Assembly (NCBI RefSeq): GCF_001949145.1
Contig: NW_019091676.1
Location: 50,978 to 114,977, forward strand
Reading direction: 5' to 3'
Source: Acanthaster planci
Lineage: Eukaryota > Echinodermata > Asteroidea > Valvatida > Acanthasteridae
DNA: 64,000 bases
Within the stretch, counting starts at the first letter, position 1. Every line of letters starts with the position of its first letter. This document shows positions 39,101-51,100 of this stretch, one piece after another. A program made the position numbers and the translations under genes. Below the pieces are notes generated by a model. That model searched no databases. It was given only the letters and a program-made list of their open reading frames with translations, and had not been told where the DNA came from.

Positions 39101-42100
39101 AGAAAATCCTCTCAGGAAGGGAAGAAGACAAATACACCACCCTCCTTGCTCTTCTAGAGCTTACATGTACTGGTACATTGATTCAGGGAAATCTTATCTG
39201 TGTCATCAAGCCAAGCTCTCAGGACCCCTCCTGTTTCCTCAAGATGATTCTTTCTTAAGATAACTATTAGCTCCAGGAAGCTGTGTACACATGAGATGCC
39301 AGGCACCGACCGCAACACAACAGTGTCAAACGCACCAAATACATATCCTCCACTTGTGTTCAAAATGCACCAGAGTTGCTAAATGCAGAGCAACGCTGAA
39401 CTCTGCGACCTTTTATTTCTCTCCAGAGGAGGGTGTTGAACGAGCTTTGCCAAAGTTCCCTCCCTCAGTGTCAGAGTCCAGAGGCGATCAATAGGGCCAT
39501 AGAGCTTTGTTTGTTCTTAACTCTCTTGCAGCACCATGGTCCCAGGCTGACACACACACACATATACACACCCAGTACCTATGCTGGCTGACAACTGCTC
39601 TCCAAATGACTGACCGACTAACCCAGCCAGCTTGAGAGAGAGCGATTGACAAGGCTCAGCAGTTTAATGAGGCTGGCCAGCTGGAAACTAAATGATGTTA
39701 CCTCAAGCGTGAAGCTGTGGTCCTCAGGGACTTTTGAGAGAGACAGATGACCTATATGTGGTTACCAATTTCTATTTAAAGCCCTTCATTTTTTGAGGAG
39801 AACATGAGAGAAGATACGTGTTGACCTTCTGACTTCTTTAGTTGTATACACATGATGGCTGCATATCTAAGATGCTGTTACTGAATAAAAAAACACAGCT
39901 TTGTTTTTATGTTGTTACTAATTTTTTGGAGGTGCAGATGTCATATTTTCTCTTTATCCTTTGATACTGATATTTGTAGGCATTGTGAGGGGAGGTGAGT
40001 AGGGGCATGTGCACCCTCCGGAAAAAAACATTCGAAAAATACAAAGGCCAAAAATGGGTTACACCAACCAAAAAAGATGAAAAAGGAAGAAAATCACTAA
40101 TTTGTAGAATTTTTTAATCACTGCCCCTCCCCGGAAATTTCCCCCCCCCCGTGAACAAAATCCTGCAGATGTCCACGCTGATGTTGAAATTTGAATTTTT
40201 ATACAAAATTCATGAATATTAGTCCAATATTTCTGTTGGCAGAATGTGCTTGTGACTAGTGACCTCGTTAATTGCCTGAGGAAAGAAAAATGACAAAACT
40301 CCTCAGCTGAGTTTAACAAACAATATTTCTGCTCTGTGTCTAGTTTGTCCTGAATGCTTCCTGTTATTTACTCAAACAACATAATAGCATATGAAGATTA
40401 AATGTAGCACAATGTGACAGAAAATGTGACTAATTTTAGAAATAATTAAATTCAAGGCCAACTTTTGTGCACAGATTAAAAACCAATATCTTAATATAAT
40501 TGTAACCTGATTCAGATGTTTTTGAGATTCCAGGTATTGTTATGACAGGAAAAAAACAATTTATCAGTCTACTTGAAGTGCAGATTGCTGAATTTAATTA
40601 ACACAAGGTCCAATCACAGTCAGGCCGCGTCTGAAGTCAGGCCGATGGATAATCTAACCATCACGGTGTCTGGCTACAGCATCAACCATTACGTTGCCCA
40701 AGTCTCTATCTGAGAGGCTGTGACAGATATCCCTAGCGGGCTTGTGCAGTTTTGCTGACTTCAACCTTGCAGTACCTCCGCTGGATTTAGTTTTCCACCG
40801 CGATCAATTATTCCAGTCATATCTGGGAGTGAAATTGGGCATATGGAAAACTCCCTCAGGGGTCTGGCTGTATCAGGTTAAAAATTATGATGCTCAACGG
40901 GAAGCCAGGATGAGATGCCAAGAAAGTTATCTGTCTATCGGTGAATTTTAAGGCTGAACAAAGGCAGTCCACTAGTTACCCATGCAACAACTCTGCCTGC
41001 GGACGCTGATGAACAACAAATAAGAATAATTCCATAAAGAGGAACATATGAGACAAAATATCCTGCCGCCATTTTTCTCCTGAATTTGAGTCTTTCCTCG
41101 TCACACACAGGGGCATACATGTTGTTAGGGAGATAAAGAGAGATGCCAGTAACACACACTGTGATGACCAATCCCCTCCTAAAAAAAGAAATAACCTCAA
41201 ATATTTCCATGCATGAAGAATTTGATAAAGTCAATATAAACCAAACTTAAAACAATCTTTGTTAATCTGCAATACTCAGAAACAAGTTGATGTGAATTAA
41301 TTCAAACCTTCTCAAGCAGTTGTTTGAAATAAAAATTAAACTTTGTGTCTACATGTACTGCATAGTACAACACATCTCGTTGTAAAACTCACTCCTTCGA
41401 TTTTTCTGTCATCCACAATCCATTTATTTTGAAATAATATTCTATTTTTGTAGTTTGTGGTATTTCTGGAATAATCCTTCACACCTGACCCCCAGAGCAG
41501 CCAAAAAGATGCAAATATACCAAGCTCATTTTAACAGACTTAAACTTTACAGAAGTTTACAGAATGCTACCTTGTTAAAAAAAAAAAAACAGTCTGGGTG
41601 TCAAATATTTTTTGTTGATATTCTATTTAACATAAATGGCTAATCACATATTGATAGAATCAGACAATAGACATATTCAGAACAACTTGGACAAGAAGTC
41701 ATTGTACAAAAGGGGGACTCCATGTATTCCTGTTGTCAAGCCAATTAAATCTTCATCAACCCAGACGGGCGTAATGCCTTGCCCAGCTGTTGAAGGTTTC
41801 AATAAGGCATGGGCTGTAATAAACCATAACATCCCACGCATGACCTACAGAGAATGGAATTCAATAGACAGATATGGTTGGGGGGAGGGGACTTTTTACA
41901 AACATTTTTCATTTCCAGGTTTGCATGTGTATTGTAGAACTGCATCTACCACGGTACTGGAATTTTATAACACATAGGCAATTCCATTTCAAGCAAAAAG
42001 GGTCTACTTTATCCAACTCCATCCTGCCATCCTACCGGGAAATTAGTAATTTCCTTCACCTGATGAACTATTTAAAAAAGCGACGATCAACATCTGTACC

Positions 42101-45100
42101 TGCTCATCTTTATAGACATAAAAATGTATTTGATAAGGTGTGCAAAACATCATGTGAACAGTACATCCTGTGAAAGGTTGTATTTAAAGGTAGTTTTTAA
42201 AATTTCTTTTTGAAAGATGGGAGAGCAATTGTTGAGAAAATCATTACTTTACAGCAATTTAAGCTTCATAACCTGAATATAATAGTTTATGGTACAGTAC
42301 AAACGTAAGCATAGTCTATGAAACATGCATAAATGAATACTTGTTTAATAGAATGACAACAGTTTTGCATATTATCCCAAATCACAAACTTTAAGTCAAA
42401 TCACCCACAGGTGATCCGAATCTGGACAAAACATGTATAGAAAAAATTAAGAAAGTCACTGCATTGTATGTGCGCAAACAAATTTGAGTTTCCAACGCAA
42501 AACCATTTTTGGTTTCTGAAAAAAACCACCACAGCCCCATCTCCTTCTCGACCCAGTTTGGTGAAGTCTTTTGACATTCTTTTAAGACCTAGACCTCAAA
42601 GTGCATGAAGACAATCTCTCCTAGAATGTTGCACAAGATACATGGCATGCACTGTATGTATAATTTGGTTGTCAAAATTCCATCACAGAATGTCAATTTC
42701 AAAGTTGCATGTCTCTGAAAATCAAAACATTTGCCGGATACATAAATTACTCACAATGGTGTGCGCAAATCTGGCATGAAGTTGCAGCTTAAAAGATTTG
42801 CAGTGAAAGCAGTGAAAAAGGACACCCTTGAAAATTAGTCTCAGTAAGTATGAGCTTTGGTTTCTCATGTTCATTGTTATTATGACCATTTGGTGACAGT
42901 TGATTTGCACAACACTGAAGTCTCTCCGCCTATTAATTAAAAAGTCCTGTTGACATTTACACAAAATTTATTTTGTTTTTCTCTAAATTTTTTAAATGGA
43001 TGTCAGAAAAATTTGTTCTTACCTTTATCTCTAATACACCCTCATCTGGGTCATCCTGGCTGTCGATGCTTTCATCCAACTTGGGTGAGTTGCCAACGGA
43101 GGGTGGAGGTGGGATTGATGGAAGAGCAGGGGCTGGATCATCTGCCTCCTTGTCCAATTTCTTTTGAGCAGAGCTTGGAGTGGAGGACCGTGGTGGGGAA
43201 GATTCCGGTAGGGGGGGTGGGTCAGTTGACAGAAGAGCAGGAGCTCCCTTGGACTGATTTTGAACTAGCACTGGACTTGTTAAAGCCGATGACACACTCA
43301 GCATTCCTTGTTTCAATGTTGACTTGCTTGCTGAATCAAATTCTGCCATCTTGGGCCGAGGCTGGGGTTTAGGACTGATGCTTGGAGGCTTCTGACTCGG
43401 AAGAGGCTTCAGTGTTGAATTGGAGCCGACTTTATTCCCCAGCTGATTTAACCCAGACTCGTCAGCTTTTGGCTCTGACCCAGACACTTCCTTGTCCCAC
43501 GGGAACTTTTTGATGGTTAACTTGGCACCTGCCGGCCCCGCCGTTCCTTGGCTGCCAGCTTTGGTTGACAAGAGAATGGGCATTGACTTGGGGCTGATGG
43601 GGGATGAACCGATTTTTGGCAGGCCTCCCTGAGTTGAGCTGGTTGCTGTCGAAGACCCCGACAGCTTCTTTGGGACAGAAAGACCCTTTAGCTTGGATGC
43701 TGCGACCGGCTTTGGGCCCACAGTGTCCAAAATGGATGGCTTCTTGGGAGACTGGCTGGCTCTTAAAGGTGGAACCACCAGGTTTTTACTCAACTCAGAG
43801 GGTTGCAGAGAAATGGGCTTGGAGAGGTAGGAAGCGGGTGAGGATTTCTCCATCTTGGGGACACTTTCTTCTTTGTCGGCAGAGTTTTCAGAGGGTAATG
43901 GTTCCTCTATAGGAGATGAGACATCCTCTCTATCAAAGTCAAAATCAGGGCTGGCAGCTGACAGCTTAATCTTTGCAGCTTTTGTGGAAGATTCATCACC
44001 CTCCAATGCCAGTTCATCTTGATTTTCCTGTTTTGTGAGACCAAAATCACCAGCTGAAAGTTTGACCTTCGAAGACCTGGGCTTTGCAACCGGGAGATTT
44101 TCCCTGATGGTGGAAGTCGATGCTTCTGTAGAAGGATCTGTTTCAGCAGGGGACAGAACTAGAGAAGGCCTAGCTTCTGTTTCCTGAATCTGATTTGGTG
44201 TGATCACCTCTTCAGAGGCATTTGATGGGTTTCCTGATCTTTTTGGAGTTGAGCTCCTGAGATTGGACATAACTCCTGGTGACAGATGAGCAGACGATGG
44301 CAAAAGAGCACTGCTCATCAGGACTGGTGAGGGTGGGTTTAGCAGGCCTCTGTCACCAAAACTTTCTGAGGTTGACTCCTCTGATTGGAGATCACTGCTC
44401 AGGTCATCTAACTCCTGGTCTGTTGGAGGTGGACTATTAGGGAGGGGAGGAGGACTTCCTGGAAGCGGTGGCGGATCATCAGTACCATCCTCGCTGTCAC
44501 TGCCTGCCTTAACTTTGTGAGTGACATGCCCACCACCACTGTTGGCACTGTCCTGTGATGGTTCTGAATCCTGTTCCATTGACGCCAATGACATACATGT
44601 GGAGCCTGTCTTTTGTTCGGGGACTGATGGGTCTTTCACATCTTTGCTGTCAATCTCAAACAGGGCAACAGGAGACTTGGGGGATCCTGCTGGAGTCCGG
44701 CGATGGACCACCGGGCCAAAAATGGAGGCTCTTTCCTTAACGCTTGTTGGCGTTGTTTCATTCTGGTCCTCCTTCTGTGCGTTAAGAAGATTTACGGAGG
44801 TGAAAGACTTGTCGGGAGGAGAAACCAATGTCTCAGGAGATGAAGCCAGCTCCTTCCCAACCTCTATTGGCTTGGCAGTTTCTACAGCATGGGTACTCTG
44901 AACAACTTCAGTGACTGTTGGAGTTGGTGTTTTTTCCAAAAGTGTGTCACTCCCAGTTTTATCAGTTACTGTTGGAGAAGATGAAGGAGAGTTCCCTGCA
45001 CTGGGGCACTTTGAGATTTGCTCGGGAGATTCATGACCATCTGGTGGCAGCCTCGGAGATGTAGGAGCCACCGAGTCACTACCTGACGAATCTGACTTGT

Positions 45101-48100
45101 CCAACTTGTGGATGGGGTGGGAAGTGGGGCTTTCCAGCTTCTCATCAAGTTGGGCCTCTTTGGAAGAGTTGTTTGCCTTGGATCTTTCTGCCCTGGTAAT
45201 GACTTCAGGAGTCAGAGAGGATTTTTGTTTTGCACTCACCTGGTCTGATTTTAGGGGGGCCTTGGAGTCCGAGTTGCACGTTTTATGTCGATTCAAGCAA
45301 ACGTGACTGGGAAGGATCTCCTCATCACTGGAATCTTGGTCAAAATTGAATGCTGCAAGGTTAGCCCTAATGACCTTCCTGCCCTGTATGGCACTGTCAT
45401 CCAGGGAATGCCCCCTCTGGAACAATCGCAGCTGAGCTGTGTCATTGGAATTGCTGTTGGTGGTATTCAGATTTGAAAAGGTCTCAGGGAATGGTGTCAG
45501 AGGGGTGTCGGAGGGTAGAGGGGAAACGGGTTGAAAGTCTTCCTCGGAAACATGGTCAGAAGTGTCACTTAAGTTCAAAGAGGATGATGACTCACTGGCG
45601 GCTCGTTCTCTTTGCAGTCCAGCAACAATTGGCTGGTACTCCTTGTCTGGGGAAGAACAAGAGCTCAGGGAATCATCTCCGAATCCCGTCGGTGGCCTCA
45701 TCAGAAGAGACGGTGCCCTCCCTGGGGAGCCAGGACTGGGCACATTCAGGAGAGCCTCGGTCGATGCATCCTCAGGATGTTCCATGATAATCTCCATGCT
45801 GTTGTCCAATGGGAAGTCTTCTGGAGTATCTGTGACAGAAGCAAAAATATCTTCGACTGCAGAGCTCAACTCCCTGCAGCTATCCTGGGAGTCGTTAGCT
45901 GGTTTGGATTCAGCCTCGGCCAATCCTGATCCATCAATTGTCAGCTTGTCATCTTGTGGACTGGACAAGGCGTGGGTGGGGTTCTTTTCAGGCTTGAGTG
46001 AGGTTGCCACAAGAGGGATTGGTGTCTTCAAGGACAGAGTGAGTGGGTGGAGTTGGGATGCAGACTCTCTGTTCCTTGTAGCAGGAAGTGTTAACAAGGT
46101 CTTCGGTTTGGCAAGAAGAGGCAAGCCCTGACTACCTTTGTTGGCCAGGGGCTCTGTGGATGCCTTTTTGGGCAGGAACATGGATCTCATCAGATTGGAC
46201 TGAACTTGGCTGTTCTTGCCCTGGTGCCCATCTGTGCTGTCTTCTTCCTCTTTGTGAGGTGAGATGGGAGTGAGATCTTGAGATGATTCTGAGGTGAATT
46301 CCTTTGGAGGACTGGTGGATGGCAATGGAGGAGGGATAGCATCCTCATCATTGCTTTTCTCAGTATCCACCTCTGGCCTGCTGTCATCTTCATCATCACT
46401 GTCATGGACATTGTGGCCAATAACAGAATCCTGCATTAGAGGACGAGGGGAGAAGACAGGTGTGTCATTCCTGGTCAGAATCTCTTCCTCCAAAATATCT
46501 GAAGGTAGTTGGTTTCCCAGACCATGATGTCCAACGTCAACTTCATCTTCACCACCAAACGTTGGTAAGTTGGGTGTTTCTGGCAGAATGCTCAACTTTC
46601 CAACACCTGCCATGGCCTCCTCATTCTTATCCATCTCCATTACATTTTCTTCTTCAGACAAGATCAGATCATCAATGTCTGTGACGGGAGGGTCACTGGT
46701 ATCCATAGCTTCCTGCTCCTCAAATCTCCCAGTGTGACCAATGAGATTATCACTGTCAACTGGTTGATGGCTTAATGGAAATTCTTCAGTCTGTTTCATC
46801 ATGACTTTAATTTGATCACAGGGAATTTTCTGGTCTGCCTCCTGCTGAGAGTCTGTGGGTAGTTTAGGCAGCGGCATGGAGTACCTATGCCTTGTGACCA
46901 ATGTTTCATCTTCTTCATCATCTGTCATTTCTGTGTCAAGCATCAACAGATCACCTATGTCCTCATCCTCTTCATCTTCTTCATCTGTGTCAGAGGAATC
47001 CTCATCAGGATACATAGAGTGGTTCTCATTGGCTAAGCATATTTTCTTTGATACAGCTTTGGGAGATCCTGGAACCCAATCTGCCATTGCAACTTCTGCC
47101 TCATCCTTGGCCAATCCGTCTGGAATCCCACCCCTGTGGTTATCTAGCTGCTCTGCCACACTGTCCACTATGGCATCATTTGCGTTCTCTGTGGGTTCCT
47201 TCGTGATGGAGTTGCTTGTGCAGGACTCTATGGTGTTCCACAATTCCTGCGTTCTGTATTCCAGCGTTATGCCATTCCGCTTCTCAGCATCTGTGGTGTT
47301 CATAAGCCTAGATGCATTCACAAGTATGGCACTAGGTTCGCTTTGCTCAATGAGTTCCCAATATTTGTTCTCACTCTGAGCGACTCCCTTTGGTTGCGAG
47401 TTATCATTCAGGTTTCCCATGGTGTCTGTAAGGGTTGGACTGTGATTTTCCAAAGGAGGGTCTGGAGTCTCTCTTGCGACAACAACTTGGACGTTCACTG
47501 GCAGCTCTGAGAGAAGTTTCACCGTTTCGGCATAAGTCATGAACTGCAGAATGCTTTCCCCTAAGGCAAGAATAGTGTCTCTGACGCATACACCCCGCTT
47601 GCCGCCAGTTGCCCGCTCTGAGGCTCCCCCTGGTGTGATGTTCTTCACAGACACCCCCTGGATGACACTGTTCTGCCCCTTAGTGTGCTGGATATTCAGA
47701 CCCATGCCGAGTTTTTCTCCAGGGCTACGGCATATCTGCAGAATGTCAATCTGCTTTCCTGGGGCAAGTTCCCGGAAGGCATCCTTGGCCTGCTCCCTAT
47801 TCTCTTTCTCCTCCTCATGGATGTCATGTTTGTCTCGGCCAAAGTTGTTGCTGTTCTGGCAGGAGTGCAGGTAGGCTTCATACTCATTGGCGAGATCTGA
47901 TCCGACACGACCTTTCCGCCAGGCATTGTCAGGTCGCCGTCCTGTCCTGCCTTGAGGTCGGATTGGGGCCACATCAGAGGTGGAGTCCACCTCTCTCTCC
48001 ATGCTGCTGTTCAACTCGCTCTCGGAGCCTGACTTGTAGGACTGGCCTTCCATCAGGGAGACAGAAGACGATGATATAGATGATGACAACGACGATGACT

Positions 48101-51100
48101 TCTCGTTTTTCAGGTCCCGCCTGGACTCGTACTTCGGCCCCATCAAGTTCATGGTTTGTGCAGTTGCCATAGCAAGTTCGCTGACTGTCGGAGACTGGAG
48201 GTTGTCACCGAGGGATGGGGCTTGATGAGAGGAGGATGCTATGAAGCTCTGGATGACTGGCTCCACATGGCCGGCAGTGATCGGTGCTGATTTGTCTATT
48301 GCATATTCCTCATTCTGTTGAAAAAGCAAATAAAACAGAAATTGACTCAACAAACTACTCAAATACCTCTGTACACTGTAGCTTTGGCAATGGGCTTTTG
48401 GAAGCTCCCAATGACAGTATTTCTCACCGAATTCTCGGTGGCTTAAGACATTCTTTCATTTCTTTATGGTTGCAAGTTTGCTTTGAACACTTTGTTCATA
48501 AATGCTATCAACAAATCTGAGTACGGAAAGCCTGTATATTCACAGGGTTACCTAGTGAAGGTTGAAGTACAGTGCCACTGAGATTTTTATAAACAGTTAA
48601 AATGTTACACTGAAATTAAAAAAGACAATGTAAAGACAAAAGCAATTAAATAACCACGGAGGCCATCAATCTAATACAATGACTCTTCAAAATTTAACAA
48701 TACAAGTGCTTCGGGCTTCTGGGAAATGACAGAAATTGAGGGAAGCAGACAATTTGGAGCGAGTTGTGTCCTGGCTGAACTTGCAAGAGGATGGCTTATG
48801 AAGAATACAAAGGAGTCGAACATTCAGAGGAAAGCGTCAGAAATGCCCTGGGGGGGAAGAGGGAACACAGCAGCAAGCCAGTGACGTCAGCTTGCCAGTT
48901 TGCTTGGTTGAAGCAGCGGGCGATGACTGGACATCATAAAGGGAGATTGGGAATACTGACAGGTGGCATCCATTTCCAAAAATATGGGCTCTGGTCTCCT
49001 GCGATCTGTTTCAAACAGGAATGGTGCCAACAACACCGGGGAGACATGAAACAGGCAAAGCTATGGGGGTCTGGAATTGCGAACTGAGAAATTTGAGACG
49101 TGTTTCAGGAAAAATAATTGAACACAGGTTTGATACTCTTTTAAGCCAGGGGCTAAAGCTAGCATTTTAAGTCTACCAATGCCAAAAGCCAACTCAGTGA
49201 AAGTGGAAAACAAATTTTGCCTATAAAAACTATATAGCGATTGTTTAATTTTGAAAATATATTCCCGCTCCAAGAGTACCACTGATATTTCCATTTCAGT
49301 GGTTTGACAAAAAGTAGATATCTAACAGTATTTCTACTCTATAACACTGAAGCTTGTTCAACATACACACACCCACAGGGTGGGTTTAAGCAATCGTATG
49401 CATTTCTCATTCGTATCTCTTGTACATTTTAATAAGCAGTGGCAGCACAAAGAAAAGGTTGCATTCATAAAAAGTAAAAATGGGACTACACAACGGGACC
49501 TTCCAGTCCCAGTAATTGAGACAGGACTAGAATACCACGATGAATCCATGTTTGAACAGAAGAGCTCACTTGTTGTGCTACTAACACAAAAGCTGTGAAG
49601 TTTGCAAAGCAACAATGCAGCCTCCAGAAATAAACACTTGTAATAAGCTAACCCACCCCTTTTCTTGTTTTGCAAAGCAAGACTGATACCTCTTAAAGCA
49701 CTGATCTTCCACAGGACTACAGCTAAGTCCATTTCAAGACAAAAATAGCCAGTTAATGTCTCATTAAATTGCAAGTTTTTTCACATGCAACGGGGTAGAA
49801 AAAGCTTGTGACTTGAGACAGGCGTGCAGTGGACTTTGACAAAACACTGCGCTGTGAGACACTGCTTACTTGCATGCATGCAAACATACCCTTGATGCCC
49901 ATCGTACACGTTTGATGCGCTGTTAATGTAGTGTAGTGTTAATGCAGGCAAGAGAAAAAGGGGGTGCAAAAGGAACAGAACGTGAAATGATGCAACAGTT
50001 TGTTAGAAAAAAACGCCTAGTGCCAAATCTATCTCTGTCCAATTTACCAGCAAAGAGAGAAAACAACATGCTGACAAAGCATCTTGTCTAATAACTCATG
50101 TTCAGTGAAACTCTACCCCTTGCAGACAATATGCAAAGCTATACCAGTACGTGTACGCATCAGGCTACAAGATCACCGCTCCATAAAAATATAATTTGGT
50201 AACGAAAACACATGGGGGATTTTCTAGCTCTCTGTTTTGTTCCTGTCTTTGACTCTATCTTGTATTCCAAATTGGTTTTACATATTAACCAGATACAGAC
50301 AGTGTAAGATCTTGGCTTGATGTGGGACAAGTGGATCCTTCTTTATGGCAGACAACGGAGTGGCACAGAATGTGTAGGGCTCAACTTGGAGGGCTCAGTT
50401 TATAACTCTCAAGCTACAAGCCTCAATGGAGACCAAGTCCAGATATGGTGTCACCCATGGACTAGCCATATCAGAGGCTTTCACTTGCCCAATGGCCACG
50501 TCTGCAAAGCCCCCTCTTTCATCTATGCACCAAGTCCATTATGACATGAGAAAAACCACCACACAAAAGACCACCATAGTCCTTATGCCTGCTGCAGTTT
50601 GTCCCCGAGTGACCTGGGCAGGCTGTCACTTGAACATTTACAGTACATCAAAAAAATGTTCATAAACAGAGGTCCCACTTGGAGTGCAAGGAAATTGAAC
50701 TCTGTCATCACATTAGTCCGCACGAGCACCTTTGTAATCCCCCATGTACCGTCTTAACTTGTTCAAAAATCATAAACCTTCAGGGGGAAGGGGTACACCA
50801 CTAGTATGAGAAAAATTCTGGGGAGTAGCTAGTCTGCTGGGACTTTGCAGGTCTGAGGCGGGAAGGAAGAACATGTGATGGTTATCAAGCAGGGAGCAGA
50901 CTGGGCCGCTGTCTGGCGAATTCCCTCCCTCGCAAAAAACACCCTCTGTACCCCTAGGGCAGGGCAAAGTACGAGACGGTCGGGAACCCAGATTGTTGCG
51001 GTCTTGCAGCACAGGTGATCCTCTGCCTGGAATCACCCAAGGTCGCGTGGTGTGTGTCTCTTATCAGGGCAGCCAGCTGAAACTGACTTGTACATGGCCT

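Noticed and set aside
41450-41650. Poly(A) tract at 41578 as a SINE or retrocopy tail
   Set aside because: No recognisable SINE head or coding relic precedes it, and no flanking direct repeat could be seen.
45562-46131. 189-residue plus-strand open frame over the PDZD2 giant exon
   Set aside because: It is antisense to a well supported coding exon, Ser/Gly-rich by composition, with no family resemblance. The same applies to other plus-strand frames at 42950-48000.
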